From NCBI GenBank assembly GCA_965216585.1, contig CBDCGC010000003.1:2976001-3040000 (forward strand): 64,000 bases of DNA. Reading direction: 5' to 3'. The translations under genes were made by a program, and so were the position numbers. The notes beneath the pieces are model-generated. The model saw only the letters and a list, made by a program, of their open reading frames with translations. It was not told the origin of the DNA and ran no database searches. Below, one piece after another: positions 1-7,679 of the stretch. This DNA is from CADEER01 sp965216585. Its GTDB lineage: Bacteria > Desulfobacterota > Binatia > HRBIN30 > CADEER01. Positions within the stretch are counted from its first letter, which is position 1. The number at the start of each line of letters is the position of its first letter.

Positions 1-483
1 AACGCCGATGGCCCCGGGGCGAAGGATCTGATCTTGTGGAAGTTCGTCAAAGGTCCGGCGGCGCTGCAGTCTGACTTCGGCGATCCTCTCAACACCGCCA
101 GCGTGCAGGTGTGCCTCTACGACGGCACCGGCGCCCTGGCGTTCGAGGCGACCGTCACTCCGCCGGGCGGCACGTGTGGCACCAAACCGTGTTGGAAGGC
201 GATCAGCACCAAGGGCTACAAGTACAAAGACAAGGCGGCGCTGAAGGACGGTGCGTTCAAGGTGCTGCTCAAGGGCAACCCGACGGATGCCAAGACCAAG
301 GTTCTCTTCAAGGGCCGCGACGGCAACCTCGGCTTCAGCGCTGGCAACCCGTTGCTCGACGCCAGCGGCACGATCTCGGTGCGTCTGAGCAACACCGACA
401 ACGCCAATTGCTGGGGTGCTGACTTCGCACCGGCGACGGTGATCAAGAACACCGACTCCCTCTTCAAGGCGAAGACTCCGTAA
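1..483 (+). CDS. C-terminal part of a secreted protein (5' end outside window)
   Basis: The frame is open from base 1, so only the last 160 residues are visible and the TTG at 34 is not a credible start. The visible part is one copy of a C-terminal domain with the motifs LWKFVKGPA, DFGDP, GGTCGTKPCWK, KGYKYK, VLFKGRDGNL and NCW, ending KNTDSLFKAKTP. The last 75 or so residues are identical to the end of the next gene (656-2236), and a divergent version ends the protease at 14022-16004. The four Cys suggest an extracellular fold. The function is unknown. The parent protein is presumably secreted like its neighbour, but its N-terminus is not visible here. Confidence 0.85.
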   Translation, partial: NADGPGAKDLILWKFVKGPAALQSDFGDPLNTASVQVCLYDGTGALAFEATVTPPGGTCGTKPCWKAISTKGYKYKDKAALKDGAFKVLLKGNPTDAKTKVLFKGRDGNLGFSAGNPLLDASGTISVRLSNTDNANCWGADFAPATVIKNTDSLFKAKTP

Positions 484-655
484 CGAGTTTGGCGCGTTCA
501 GGGGGGTGCCGCTCGCGCCCCCCCTGAGCCCGCCTTGATACCGAGGTGACTGGTGCGTTCGAGGCACAGGCCGCCGCTGCGGCTTTGACGGCGGCCTGCC
601 GACTGTGGTTTGACGTTGTCGAGAAGTGATACCATCAGACTCGAGGGGGAAGACG

Positions 656-2236
656 ATGAAGAAGCTTCTGATCGGTGGCGTTTCATTGTGGCTAGTGGTC
701 TTCGTTGGCTCGGCGCGAGCTGGTAGTCCGACCATGGTGACTGGGCCGGGCTCGACCGCGGCTTGCGGAGTTCCGGGCAACGACTTGTGCGTTCCCGGTG
801 CCGACGTCTTTCTCAACTTCCCCGCGGTTGCGCCGGCGATCTTTGCCGGCGGGCCGGCCTACGGCTTGGTAGCTGGCGACGTCATCACCGGGATGTCGTT
901 TGGCCTCGACACATTCCTTGGAGGGGAGCCGGTTTTCGTCTCGGTCGATGCGGCGAGCGTCGGCGCCGCCGGCGCCGTCTTGGTAGAAGCCGCTGCTGGC
1001 GAGGCGCAGGCCGATGTCTACGCCGTCGGTGGCGTCGGGGCACCTGCCATCAACGCCCTGGCGGTCGACGGCGACGGCTTGCCGGCGGCGGGACCGCCGG
1101 CCAGTGGGCTCGTCGAAGCACCGGCCGGACCACCGGTCGATGAGCTGGCGGCGATGGCGGCGTGCGACGCCGGTACGGGTCCGCTCTTTGCCGGCGGCCC
1201 TCTCTTCTTTACGCTGGCGCCAGGGTCGCCGACCTTGGCCGCCTTGGCGGCCGGTCCGGCCGATGTTCTCGCCGCTCCCGTCGGCGGCCCGCCGGCGATT
1301 TTCGCGCCGGCATTCGCGCTGGGTCTGGGCCCGGGCGACGTCATCGACGCCCTGTCCTGGGACGGAGTGGGCTTCGGCTACTTCTCACTGGCACCCGGCT
1401 CACCGACCCTCGGTGTCATCGGTGCCGGGCCTGCCGATCTCTTGGTGCCGGGCTTTCCGCCCGGTGTTGCAGTTGCCGGCGCAGCCATGGGTTTGGCCGC
1501 CGGTGACAACATCGACGCGATCGACGTTCCGTCGGCTGATGGCGACGGCGATCTCGTCAACGACCTCTGCGACAACTGTCCGGGCCTGGCCAACAACGAC
1601 CAGGTCGACACCGACATGGATGGGATGGGCGACGCCTGTGACCCACCCGCGACGCCGACGCCAACTGCGACGCCCGCTCCGGCGGCAACCTGTCCGGCGA
1701 GTCCGCTGGTTGGTTGCGACACGCCGGCCAAGTCGATTCTCAAGTTGAAAGACAAAGACGCCGATGGACCGGGGGCGAGGGATCAGATCTTGTGGAAGTT
1801 CGTCAAAGGCCCGGCGGCGCTGCAGAGCGATTTCGGCGATCCGTTGAGCACTGCCAGCACCCAGCTCTGTCTCTATGATGGCGCCGGCGCCCTGGCGCTC
1901 GAAGCGACCGTCAGCCCCGGCGGCACCTGTGATACCAAGCCGTGTTGGAAGGCGATCAGCACCAAGGGCTACAAGTACAAAAACAAGGCGGCGACCGAAG
2001 ATGGCGCGTTCAAGGTGCTGCTCAAGGGCAACCCGACGGATGCCAAGACGAAGGTTCTCTTCAAGGGGCGCGACGGCAATCTCGGCTTCAGCGCCGGCAA
2101 CCCGTTGCTCGATGCCAGCGGCACGATCTCGGTGCGTCTGAGCAACACCGACAACGCCAATTGCTGGGGTGCGGACTTCGCACCGGCGACGGTGATCAAG
2201 AACACCGACTCGCTCTTCAAGGCGAAGACTCCGTGA
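656..2236 (+). CDS. secreted protein with thrombospondin type 3-like repeat and shared C-terminal domain
   Basis: This is a 526-residue protein. The ATG at 656 is chosen because GAGGGGGA lies 7 bases upstream and a signal peptide (MKKLLIGG... SARA) follows directly; the in-frame ATG at 626 would precede the ribosome site. The body is Gly/Ala/Pro-rich with an internal duplication (two LAPGSPTL...AGPADxL...GD blocks, about residues 185-285). An acidic DxDxD Ca-binding stretch resembling thrombospondin type 3 repeats follows (about 293-330, CDNCPG and DTDMDGMGDACD), then a short PTPTATP linker and the C-terminal domain also found at 1-483 and 14022-14540. It is probably an extracellular or surface protein. 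No catalytic motif is visible and the function is unknown. Confidence 0.85.
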   Translation: MKKLLIGGVSLWLVVFVGSARAGSPTMVTGPGSTAACGVPGNDLCVPGADVFLNFPAVAPAIFAGGPAYGLVAGDVITGMSFGLDTFLGGEPVFVSVDAASVGAAGAVLVEAAAGEAQADVYAVGGVGAPAINALAVDGDGLPAAGPPASGLVEAPAGPPVDELAAMAACDAGTGPLFAGGPLFFTLAPGSPTLAALAAGPADVLAAPVGGPPAIFAPAFALGLGPGDVIDALSWDGVGFGYFSLAPGSPTLGVIGAGPADLLVPGFPPGVAVAGAAMGLAAGDNIDAIDVPSADGDGDLVNDLCDNCPGLANNDQVDTDMDGMGDACDPPATPTPTATPAPAATCPASPLVGCDTPAKSILKLKDKDADGPGARDQILWKFVKGPAALQSDFGDPLSTASTQLCLYDGAGALALEATVSPGGTCDTKPCWKAISTKGYKYKNKAATEDGAFKVLLKGNPTDAKTKVLFKGRDGNLGFSAGNPLLDASGTISVRLSNTDNANCWGADFAPATVIKNTDSLFKAKTP

Positions 2237-2244
2237 GACCTGAG

Positions 2245-2280
2245 GATGTGGATCGGCACCGGCCGGTGCCGATCCACATC
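2245..2280. terminator. perfect 36-bp palindrome between convergent genes
   Basis: Bases 2245-2262 and 2263-2280 are exact reverse complements (18-bp arms, no spacer). The element lies 8 bases after the stop at 2236 and just before the 3' end of rimM on the other strand (2283). It can therefore act as a bidirectional terminator hairpin, although there is no U-tract on either side. Confidence 0.75.
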
Positions 2281-2282
2281 GT

Positions 2283-2828
2283 TCACTCCACCGGCGAATC
2301 GTCGTTGGCCAGCAAGCCGGCGACGGCGCGCACGACGATTCTATCGGCGTCGCTGTCGACGACGACGTCGTCGATCCACGGAATCAGATGCTCGGTGTCG
2401 CCATCGCGCACGACCAGGACGTCGTTGCTACCGGTGGCGAGAACTTCGGCTACGCGGCCGAGGACGCGCCCCGTTTCGCTTTCGACCCGACAGCCGACGA
2501 GTTCGAACCAGTAGCGTTCGTCGGCGCCGAGCTCGGGCAGCTCCTGCCGCTGCACCGCGGCGCGCGCGCCGACCAGGGCATCGGCTTGCTCGGTGCTGGC
2601 GACACCGGCGAAGAAGACCAGGTAGAGATTCTTGTGCGGGCGCGAGCTTTCGATCGTCCGCCACTGCTGCGAGCCGTCTTTGCAGCGCAGATGCACCCGC
2701 CGGCCGGCCCCGATGACCTCGGTGTCGGGGTTGTGCGGTAACAGGCGGAGCTCGCCGCGCACACCGTGCCGGCGAACGACGACGCCGATTTCGACGAGAT
2801 CGGCGCCCGGCTCAGGCGTCTTCGACAA
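2283..2828 (-). CDS. rimM: ribosome maturation factor RimM
   Basis: This 181-residue protein matches the usual RimM length. It has the N-terminal beta-barrel with the signature GVVVRRHGVRGELRL (residues 15-29) and a C-terminal PRC barrel with LVGCRVE (about 110) and IPWIDDVVV (about 149). RimM binds ribosomal protein S19 and assists 30S head maturation. It starts with TTG at 2828, inside the end of khpA (17-base overlap), so the two are translationally coupled. It closes the ffh-rpsP-khpA-rimM cluster. The trmD and rplS genes that usually follow are absent here. Confidence 0.95.
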   Translation of the reverse strand: MSKTPEPGADLVEIGVVVRRHGVRGELRLLPHNPDTEVIGAGRRVHLRCKDGSQQWRTIESSRPHKNLYLVFFAGVASTEQADALVGARAAVQRQELPELGADERYWFELVGCRVESETGRVLGRVAEVLATGSNDVLVVRDGDTEHLIPWIDDVVVDSDADRIVVRAVAGLLANDDSPVE

Positions 2829-3048
2829 TCTCGAGAATCACCTTGCGGTTGGTGCGCGAAGCCGCCGCGTTGATGATGGTGCGGATCGCCTTGGCGGTTC
2901 GACCCTGTTTGCCGATGATTCGGCCGAGGTCGTCCTTGGCCACTTTCAGCTCCAAGACCGTGGCCGTGTCGCCCTGGGTCTCGATTACCTCGACTGAATC
3001 CGGATCACTGACTAGCTGGCGGGCGAGATACTCGACCAGTTCCTTCAT
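2812..3048 (-). CDS. khpA: KH-domain RNA-binding protein KhpA
   Basis: This 78-residue protein is a single type II KH domain with the GxxG loop IIGKQGR at about residues 44-50. It belongs to the YlqC/KhpA family, small RNA-binding proteins encoded between rpsP and rimM in many bacteria. The ATG at 3048 has a strong GGAGG about 8 bases upstream. The 3' end overlaps rimM by 17 bases. In the family KhpA acts with KhpB on cell-division and small-RNA metabolism; that role is not tested by this sequence. Confidence 0.93.
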   Translation of the reverse strand: MKELVEYLARQLVSDPDSVEVIETQGDTATVLELKVAKDDLGRIIGKQGRTAKAIRTIINAAASRTNRKVILEIVEDA

Positions 3049-3076
3049 GCTCAGCCTCCGGGGTGGAATGAGACGA

Positions 3077-3358
3077 CTATTCAGATGCCGGGGTCTCGCT
3101 CGGCGCTTTCTGCTGCAGGTCGATGCCGCTGCGTTCGATCAGTTGCGACACCGTCAGGCTGGGTTTGGCGCCGCGCTTCAGCCATTCGGCCAGCCGATCC
3201 GCCTCCAACTCGATGCGCTCCGGCTCGGTGCGCGGGTCGTATAGACCCACCTGCTCGATCTTTCTTCCGTTTCTCGCATTGCGGCGGTCGGCGACGACGA
3301 TGCGGTAGAAGGGCCGCTTTTTCGCCCCGTGCCTTGCCAAGCGTATGGTTGCTGCCAT
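3077..3358 (-). CDS. rpsP: 30S ribosomal protein S16
   Basis: This 93-residue protein starts MAATIRLARHGAKKRPFYR and continues VVADRRNARNGRKIEQVGLYDP, the S16 signature. A GAGAGGAG ribosome site precedes the ATG at 3358. It is a 30S body assembly protein, placed between ffh and khpA as in most bacteria. The C-terminal tail after about residue 80 is a short, family-variable extension. Confidence 0.97.
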   Translation of the reverse strand: MAATIRLARHGAKKRPFYRIVVADRRNARNGRKIEQVGLYDPRTEPERIELEADRLAEWLKRGAKPSLTVSQLIERSGIDLQQKAPSETPASE

Positions 3359-3393
3359 GGGTCGTTTCTACTCCTCTCGGTCTACTTAGGCAA

Positions 3394-4725
3394 TCATCCG
3401 CGCAAGCCGCGCGGAAAGCCTCGTTTCTGCATTTTGGAAACCTGTTTCATCATCTTCTTGGTCTGCTGGAACTGTTTGAGGAAGCGGTTGACGTCGGCCA
3501 CGGTGGTACCGCTACCGGCGGCGATGCGGCGGCGGCGACTGCCGTTGAGCACGGACGAGTTGCGCCGCTCCTCGTTGGTCATCGAGTTGATGATCGCCTC
3601 GCTGCGCTTGAGCTCCTTCTCGGCGGCGTTGACGTCCATGCCTTTGATCATCTTCTTCATGCCGGGAATCATGTTCATCAGGTCGCCGACCTGGCCCATC
3701 TTCTGCACGGCGCGCAACTGGTCGCGGAAATCCTCGAGGGTGAACTCGTTGCGGCGCAGCTTGCGCTCGAGCTCGATCGCCTGCTTTTCATCGTAAACCT
3801 GCTCGGCCTTTTCGATGAGGCTCAGCATGTCGCCCATGCCGAGAATGCGGGTGGCCAGGCGGTCGGGGTGGAAGATTTCGATGGCGTCGAGCTTTTCGCC
3901 GGTACCGGCGAAGAGAATGGGCGCCCCGGTTACGGCGCGGATCGACAGGGCGGCACCGCCGCGCGCATCGCCGTCGAGCTTGGTCATCACGACACCGCTC
4001 AGGTTGAGGCGATCGTTGAAACCGTTGGCGACGTTGACGGCGTCCTGACCGGTCATGGCGTCGACCACCAGCAGCGTGTGGTGGGGATCGACGGCAGCCT
4101 TCATGCGCTCGAGCTCGCCCATCAGCTCGTCGTCGATGTGCAGGCGCCCGGCGGTGTCGATCAGCACCGTGTCGCAGCCGCGATTGGTGGCTTCGCGCAA
4201 TGCTTGTTGAGCGACGTCGACCGGGTCGCTGTCGGGCTGGGTGGGGTGAACCGGGATGTCGAGTTGGGTGCCGAGGGTGATGAGCTGCTCGATCGCCGCC
4301 GGCCGGTAGACATCGGCTGGGACCAGATAGGGAGTGCGCTTGTGCGAGGTCTCGAGAAATTTGGCGAGCTTGGCCGACGTCGTCGTCTTGCCAGCTCCGT
4401 TCAAGCCCACCATCATCAAGGCCACTGGTGGCGAAGCCGCCAGGTCGATCTCGACGGTGTCGCCGCCCATGAGCCGGGTCAGCTCGGAGCGAACGATCTT
4501 GATGAAATGCTGCTCGGGCGTCAGGCTGGCGAGGACCTCCTTGCCGAGCGATTGCTCGCGCACGCGGTCGGTGAAACCGCGCACGACGTCGACGTTGACG
4601 TCGGCTTCGAGCAGCGCCAGGCGCACGTCGCGAACGGCGTCCTCGATGTTTTTTCCGCTGAGTTTACCGTGGCCGCGCAGCCGCTTGACGGTCTGTTCGA
4701 GCTTGTCGCTGAGGGAATCGAACAC
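3394..4725 (-). CDS. ffh: signal recognition particle protein Ffh
   Basis: This 443-residue protein has the standard NG plus M architecture. The N domain (about 1-90) is followed by the GTPase with P-loop GLNGAGKTTT (about 105-114), DTAGR, TKLDGDARGG and GTGEKLDAIEIF. The Met-rich M domain ends in GSGTTVADVNRFLKQF and the short tail RGFPRGLRG. It binds signal peptides of nascent membrane proteins and SRP RNA and docks to FtsY. The start is GTG at 4725. It lies only 27 bases downstream of the likely SRP RNA gene on the same strand, so RNA and protein partner may share a transcript. It is the first protein gene of the ffh-rpsP-khpA-rimM run. Confidence 0.97.
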   Translation of the reverse strand: MFDSLSDKLEQTVKRLRGHGKLSGKNIEDAVRDVRLALLEADVNVDVVRGFTDRVREQSLGKEVLASLTPEQHFIKIVRSELTRLMGGDTVEIDLAASPPVALMMVGLNGAGKTTTSAKLAKFLETSHKRTPYLVPADVYRPAAIEQLITLGTQLDIPVHPTQPDSDPVDVAQQALREATNRGCDTVLIDTAGRLHIDDELMGELERMKAAVDPHHTLLVVDAMTGQDAVNVANGFNDRLNLSGVVMTKLDGDARGGAALSIRAVTGAPILFAGTGEKLDAIEIFHPDRLATRILGMGDMLSLIEKAEQVYDEKQAIELERKLRRNEFTLEDFRDQLRAVQKMGQVGDLMNMIPGMKKMIKGMDVNAAEKELKRSEAIINSMTNEERRNSSVLNGSRRRRIAAGSGTTVADVNRFLKQFQQTKKMMKQVSKMQKRGFPRGLRG

Positions 4726-4752
4726 GAGCCGCGCTCACCAATCTGAGCCGAT

Positions 4753-4853
4753 GCCGACCCGAGGTGGCCTATGACTACAGTTTTTCAGCACCTTACTTCC
4801 TTCCGACCTGGGTCAGGCGCCCAATGCGGCCGGGACAGGGGAATCGGGCAGGC
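4753..4853 (-). ncRNA. ffs: likely small SRP RNA (4.5S-type)
   Basis: On the minus strand the sequence contains CAGGTCGGAAGGAAGTA (about 4795-4811), which closely matches the conserved SRP RNA domain IV core (CAGG, GGAA loop, AGCA), with one C fewer before the loop. GCGCCT and AGGTGC flank it and pair with one G-U. GCCTGCCCGA (4853-4844) can pair with TCGGGTCGGC (4762-4753) with one mismatch and one wobble. This gives a single hairpin of about 100 bases, near the 114 bases of E. coli 4.5S RNA. The exact ends are uncertain, because an alternative CCCGGCC/GGCC..CGGG pairing would shorten it. A TTGACA (4878-4873) lies upstream. Confidence 0.72.
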
Positions 4854-4854
4854 T

Positions 4855-5220
4855 ATCCGCCGTTGAGGCAGGTGTCAAAGCGGTCCCAACCGGTCCCAAG
4901 CAGTCCGATGCGATACAAAGAGGCATCAGACGCCGGCATTGGACGCCGGTATAACCACCTTGGGTGGCGGCCCGGCCGGCTCCGCGTGGCGTCGCGGGAG
5001 TCGGAACGCGTCGAAAATGCAACGACTGCCAGTCATTTGATCAGGCACTTTGCCGGGATTTTCACTGTCGCTTCGAATTCGAGTCCTGGTATGATCCTTG
5101 CGCTACTCGTCGAGAGCGGCGCAGAAGTATCCGAAACTCTGTAAGAACCGAGAAGAAACCAGGTAGATGAACGCCGAGAATTCGATCCGCATCACGCCGC
5201 GAGGGGAGTCCGAGTAGCGC
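4855..5220. other. intergenic region between SRP RNA and a membrane protein
   Basis: No convincing gene was found. The left part should contain the minus-strand SRP RNA promoter: a perfect TTGACA at 4878-4873, with a poor minus-10 (TAGCCT) 17 bases on. The right part should contain the plus-strand promoter of the gene at 5221. A 16-codon reading frame (5167-5217, ATG to TAG) ends 3 bases before that gene and contains its ribosome site GAGGGGAG. It could be a leader peptide or chance. Confidence 0.4.
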
Positions 5221-5784
5221 ATGGCCATGATCCGGGAAGCGGACGCCCTCGCCCGCAAACAGCGATTTCTGCTCTGTCGCTACGCCGTGATCCTGGTCAC
5301 CGGTGCGGTCGGCTTCATCGAAGCCGGCGAGGGTTCGCCGGTGCCGATGGCCGTGCTCATCGGCTTGGCCATCCTCTCCAACATCTACCTCGGTAGTATC
5401 TCGCCATTTTCTTTCTTCGACGCCAACATGCAGGCGCCCATCCTGGTCATCGACACCGCCATGGTGTCGGCGATCTTGCTCATTGCGCGCGCCAGCCAGG
5501 AGTTCTTCTTGTTCTTCTTCTTCATCCTGATCATGGCGGCGAAGATCGAGAACCTGGTACTGCTCGGTGTTGGCGCGCTCATCATCGGTCTGGCCAGCCT
5601 GTTGTTTACCAACCTCGACAACGGCGTGCTCTCGCCTCTGCTGATGCGTGTGCCCTTCCTCGAGTCGACGGCGCTCTTTTACGGCTACGTCGTGCTGCCC
5701 GAGCGCACGGGGCAGATGACCCCGTTGGGCAAACCGAAAAAGTCGCGGCCGCAGGGCGCTCTGACCAGCGCCGCCCGGGTTTAG
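5221..5784 (+). CDS. orphan multi-pass membrane sensor-like protein
   Basis: This 187-residue protein has about five hydrophobic helices (roughly residues 18-35, 42-58, 75-92, 97-118, 120-140). It then has a segment PFLESTALFYGYVVLPERTGQ and a short basic tail. It resembles the N-terminal membrane module of some sensor histidine kinases, where the last helix leads via a phrase like ALFYGY into a signalling helix, but here no kinase, GAF or cyclase domain follows. The ATG at 5221 has GAGGGGAG upstream. The assignment rests on pattern recall of such sensors, and it may simply be an uncharacterised membrane protein. Confidence 0.6.
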   Translation: MAMIREADALARKQRFLLCRYAVILVTGAVGFIEAGEGSPVPMAVLIGLAILSNIYLGSISPFSFFDANMQAPILVIDTAMVSAILLIARASQEFFLFFFFILIMAAKIENLVLLGVGALIIGLASLLFTNLDNGVLSPLLMRVPFLESTALFYGYVVLPERTGQMTPLGKPKKSRPQGALTSAARV

Positions 5785-5790
5785 CAAAGA

Positions 5791-5808
5791 GCTCCGCCGA
5801 TTCGGAGC
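5791..5808 (+). terminator. small hairpin after membrane gene
   Basis: GCTCCG and CGGAGC form a 6-bp stem with a 6-base loop, 7 bases past the stop at 5784. No U-tract follows, so termination is only a possibility. Confidence 0.3.
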
Positions 5809-5873
5809 GGCGATCGGGTCGGGCCCCGGCATGGGTTGCGCCCCCGGCGCTGCGCCGATACTGGCCGGGGTTC

Positions 5874-7178
5874 ATGGATTCCAATCGAAACTCGGCAATC
5901 GGCTGGGCCCTGGTTGCCCTGAGCGCGCTCGCCTTCGCCGCGCTCTCCGTACTTGCCTGGCGTGGCCAGCTCGGGCTGCAGGCGTTGCTCTCGTTGTTGG
6001 TGTCGGGCGCCTCTTTCTTGTACGGGCGCAAGCAACTGAGTGCCGAAGCGAGGCGGCCGGTCGACAACGCCGCCAAGGCGGTGTTCACCGCCGTCGGCAT
6101 CATGGCGCTACTGCGCCACCGCATCGAGGTTGAGGACGGCACCTACCTGCCGATCTACACGGCGATCGCCAACTACATCCGCTTCGTCGATCCCAAGACC
6201 TTCGTCTTCTACGGCTTGATCGCCATGGCGGTGAAGTTCTGCGGCGTCATCGCATCGGCCTTCGGCTGGCACCTTCTCCTCGTTGGTCAGGGTGTGCGCT
6301 ACCCCTTTTGGTCGGCGATCATGACGGCGTTTCTGATCGGACGTTTCATCGGAACCTTTCTCCCCAGCACCATCGGTCTGGATGGCTACACCTTGTTCGA
6401 AGCGGGTCGCTATTCGAACCAATGGCCGCGCTGCGTCACCGCCAAGGCCCTCGAGAAATTCATCGGTATCACGGGCCTCTTCCTCAGCATGGTGGTGACG
6501 CTTCCCTTCGGCTATCAGGTGATCGTCGACGTCGTGACGCAACTCGGTCGCCCCGACGCGGCGCCGCTGCTGGCCGCCGCCATCGCCGCCGTCGCCGGTG
6601 GCGCTTGTCTCGCCGTCATCACCGCTCTGGTATGGCCGGTGTTGCTGACGACGGCGATGGGCATCTTCGGCAGCGTCTTGCCGGGGGCGATTCGCACCCA
6701 GGTCGAGAGGCTGGCGAGTGCCGTCGGCGCTTACAAAGGCCAGGTGGGGCTTCTCTTCCTGACGCTGTTTTGCAAGTTCATCACCCACTTCACGACGGCG
6801 GTCGTCTATTTTTTCACCGCCCTTGCCATCGGTGTCGCGGCGGCGAAGTTCTGGCCCATCGTCTTCGGCTCGACGATCCAGATCCTGGCCACCGTTCTGT
6901 CGCCGACCATCGCCGGAGAAGGCGCGCGCGAGGCCTTCCAGGCACTGCTCTTGAAAGAACAGCTCGGCGGAGTGGCCCAGGCCGTGCTGTCGGCGGCTCT
7001 CGGATTCATCGCCGCCGAGGCGGCGACGATGTGGGGTGGCGCGTTCCTGTGGACGCGCAAACCCGGCTGGCGCCCGGCATCGACCCTCGTCGACGGCGAG
7101 CAGGTCGACTACGCCTGGATCGACGACAGCGAAGACGTCCGTTTTGATGCCGAGAAAATCGCCGCGGCAGCGCGCTGA
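5874..7178 (+). CDS. LPG-synthase-type transmembrane (flippase-like) protein
   Basis: This 434-residue integral membrane protein has about eight hydrophobic segments. It carries the family hallmark FIGTFLPSTIGLDGYTLFEAGR (seen here as FIGTFLPSTIG then DGYTLF), near residues 160-180, and a later PTIAGEGAREAFQALL. This fits the lysylphosphatidylglycerol synthetase transmembrane domain family (YbhN/AglD-like), many of whose members move or modify lipids. The soluble aminoacyl-transferase domain of MprF is absent, so it is not an LPG synthase itself. The C-terminus is a short acidic cytoplasmic tail. The substrate is unknown. Confidence 0.8.
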   Translation: MDSNRNSAIGWALVALSALAFAALSVLAWRGQLGLQALLSLLVSGASFLYGRKQLSAEARRPVDNAAKAVFTAVGIMALLRHRIEVEDGTYLPIYTAIANYIRFVDPKTFVFYGLIAMAVKFCGVIASAFGWHLLLVGQGVRYPFWSAIMTAFLIGRFIGTFLPSTIGLDGYTLFEAGRYSNQWPRCVTAKALEKFIGITGLFLSMVVTLPFGYQVIVDVVTQLGRPDAAPLLAAAIAAVAGGACLAVITALVWPVLLTTAMGIFGSVLPGAIRTQVERLASAVGAYKGQVGLLFLTLFCKFITHFTTAVVYFFTALAIGVAAAKFWPIVFGSTIQILATVLSPTIAGEGAREAFQALLLKEQLGGVAQAVLSAALGFIAAEAATMWGGAFLWTRKPGWRPASTLVDGEQVDYAWIDDSEDVRFDAEKIAAAAR

Positions 7179-7190
7179 GCATCCGCAAAA

Positions 7191-7210
7191 CGAACACCGA
7201 TGGGTGTTCG
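7191..7210 (-). terminator. hairpin terminator between convergent genes
   Basis: CGAACACC and GGTGTTCG form a perfect 8-bp stem with a 4-base loop. Read on the minus strand it is followed by TTTT, so it best serves the zinc-ribbon gene at 7226-7492. It may also stop the plus-strand gene ending at 7178. Confidence 0.65.
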
Positions 7211-7225
7211 GATGAAAAACGGCGC

Positions 7226-7492
7226 TTAGCTGCCAGCTTCGAAGCGGGAGACGCGGTGTTTGACGGCGCCGTTTACAGTGAGCTTCTCGACGACGTTGCG
7301 GCCGCCGCAGCTCGGGCAGGGGAAGTAGCGGGTGTCGCCGTCGCGGCGCGCGGTGTGGGCGAGGTCGACGTTGAGCACGTTGTCGTCGCGTACCTCGTAG
7401 GCGAGCATGGCGTCGCAGGTATCGCTCAGACATCGCAGAACGCGGATCTTTGCTGCACTTTTCTTGGCCGGCTCTGGCATCTGCTGCGTCAT
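7226..7492 (-). CDS. small zinc-ribbon protein
   Basis: This 88-residue protein has Cys pairs CLSDTC (about residue 20) and CPSC (about 57), consistent with one zinc ribbon, followed by a basic tail. The ATG at 7492 (MTQQMPEP) is preferred because the longer version from 7582 begins in sequence without family character. AGGGG lies unusually close to it, so the start is uncertain. The protein is probably cytoplasmic. No specific family recognised; it could bind nucleic acid or a protein partner. Confidence 0.6.
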   Translation of the reverse strand: MTQQMPEPAKKSAAKIRVLRCLSDTCDAMLAYEVRDDNVLNVDLAHTARRDGDTRYFPCPSCGGRNVVEKLTVNGAVKHRVSRFEAGS

Positions 7493-7679
7493 AACCCCTG
7501 AGTGGCGTAGCGGCAAGGCCGGCACCTGCTCGGCGATTGCGCCGCCTTCTTTCCGAGGGGCGAGAAAGAAATCCCTTGCCATGCGCCGGTTGTCTGTGGT
7601 TGACTCACTGCCCCCCAGACTGTGTGTGGGTGGTGCGGATGTGGTTGCGGGGCTGGGAGTTCATCAGGGAGGTCAACCC

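Noticed and set aside
3085..4746. 553-codon plus-strand frame opposite ffh
   Set aside because: It is the antisense shadow of ffh and rpsP, which are unmistakable.
7407..7679. Longer N-terminus of the CBS protein
   Set aside because: It lacks conservation, and a good ribosome site precedes the GTG at 7680.
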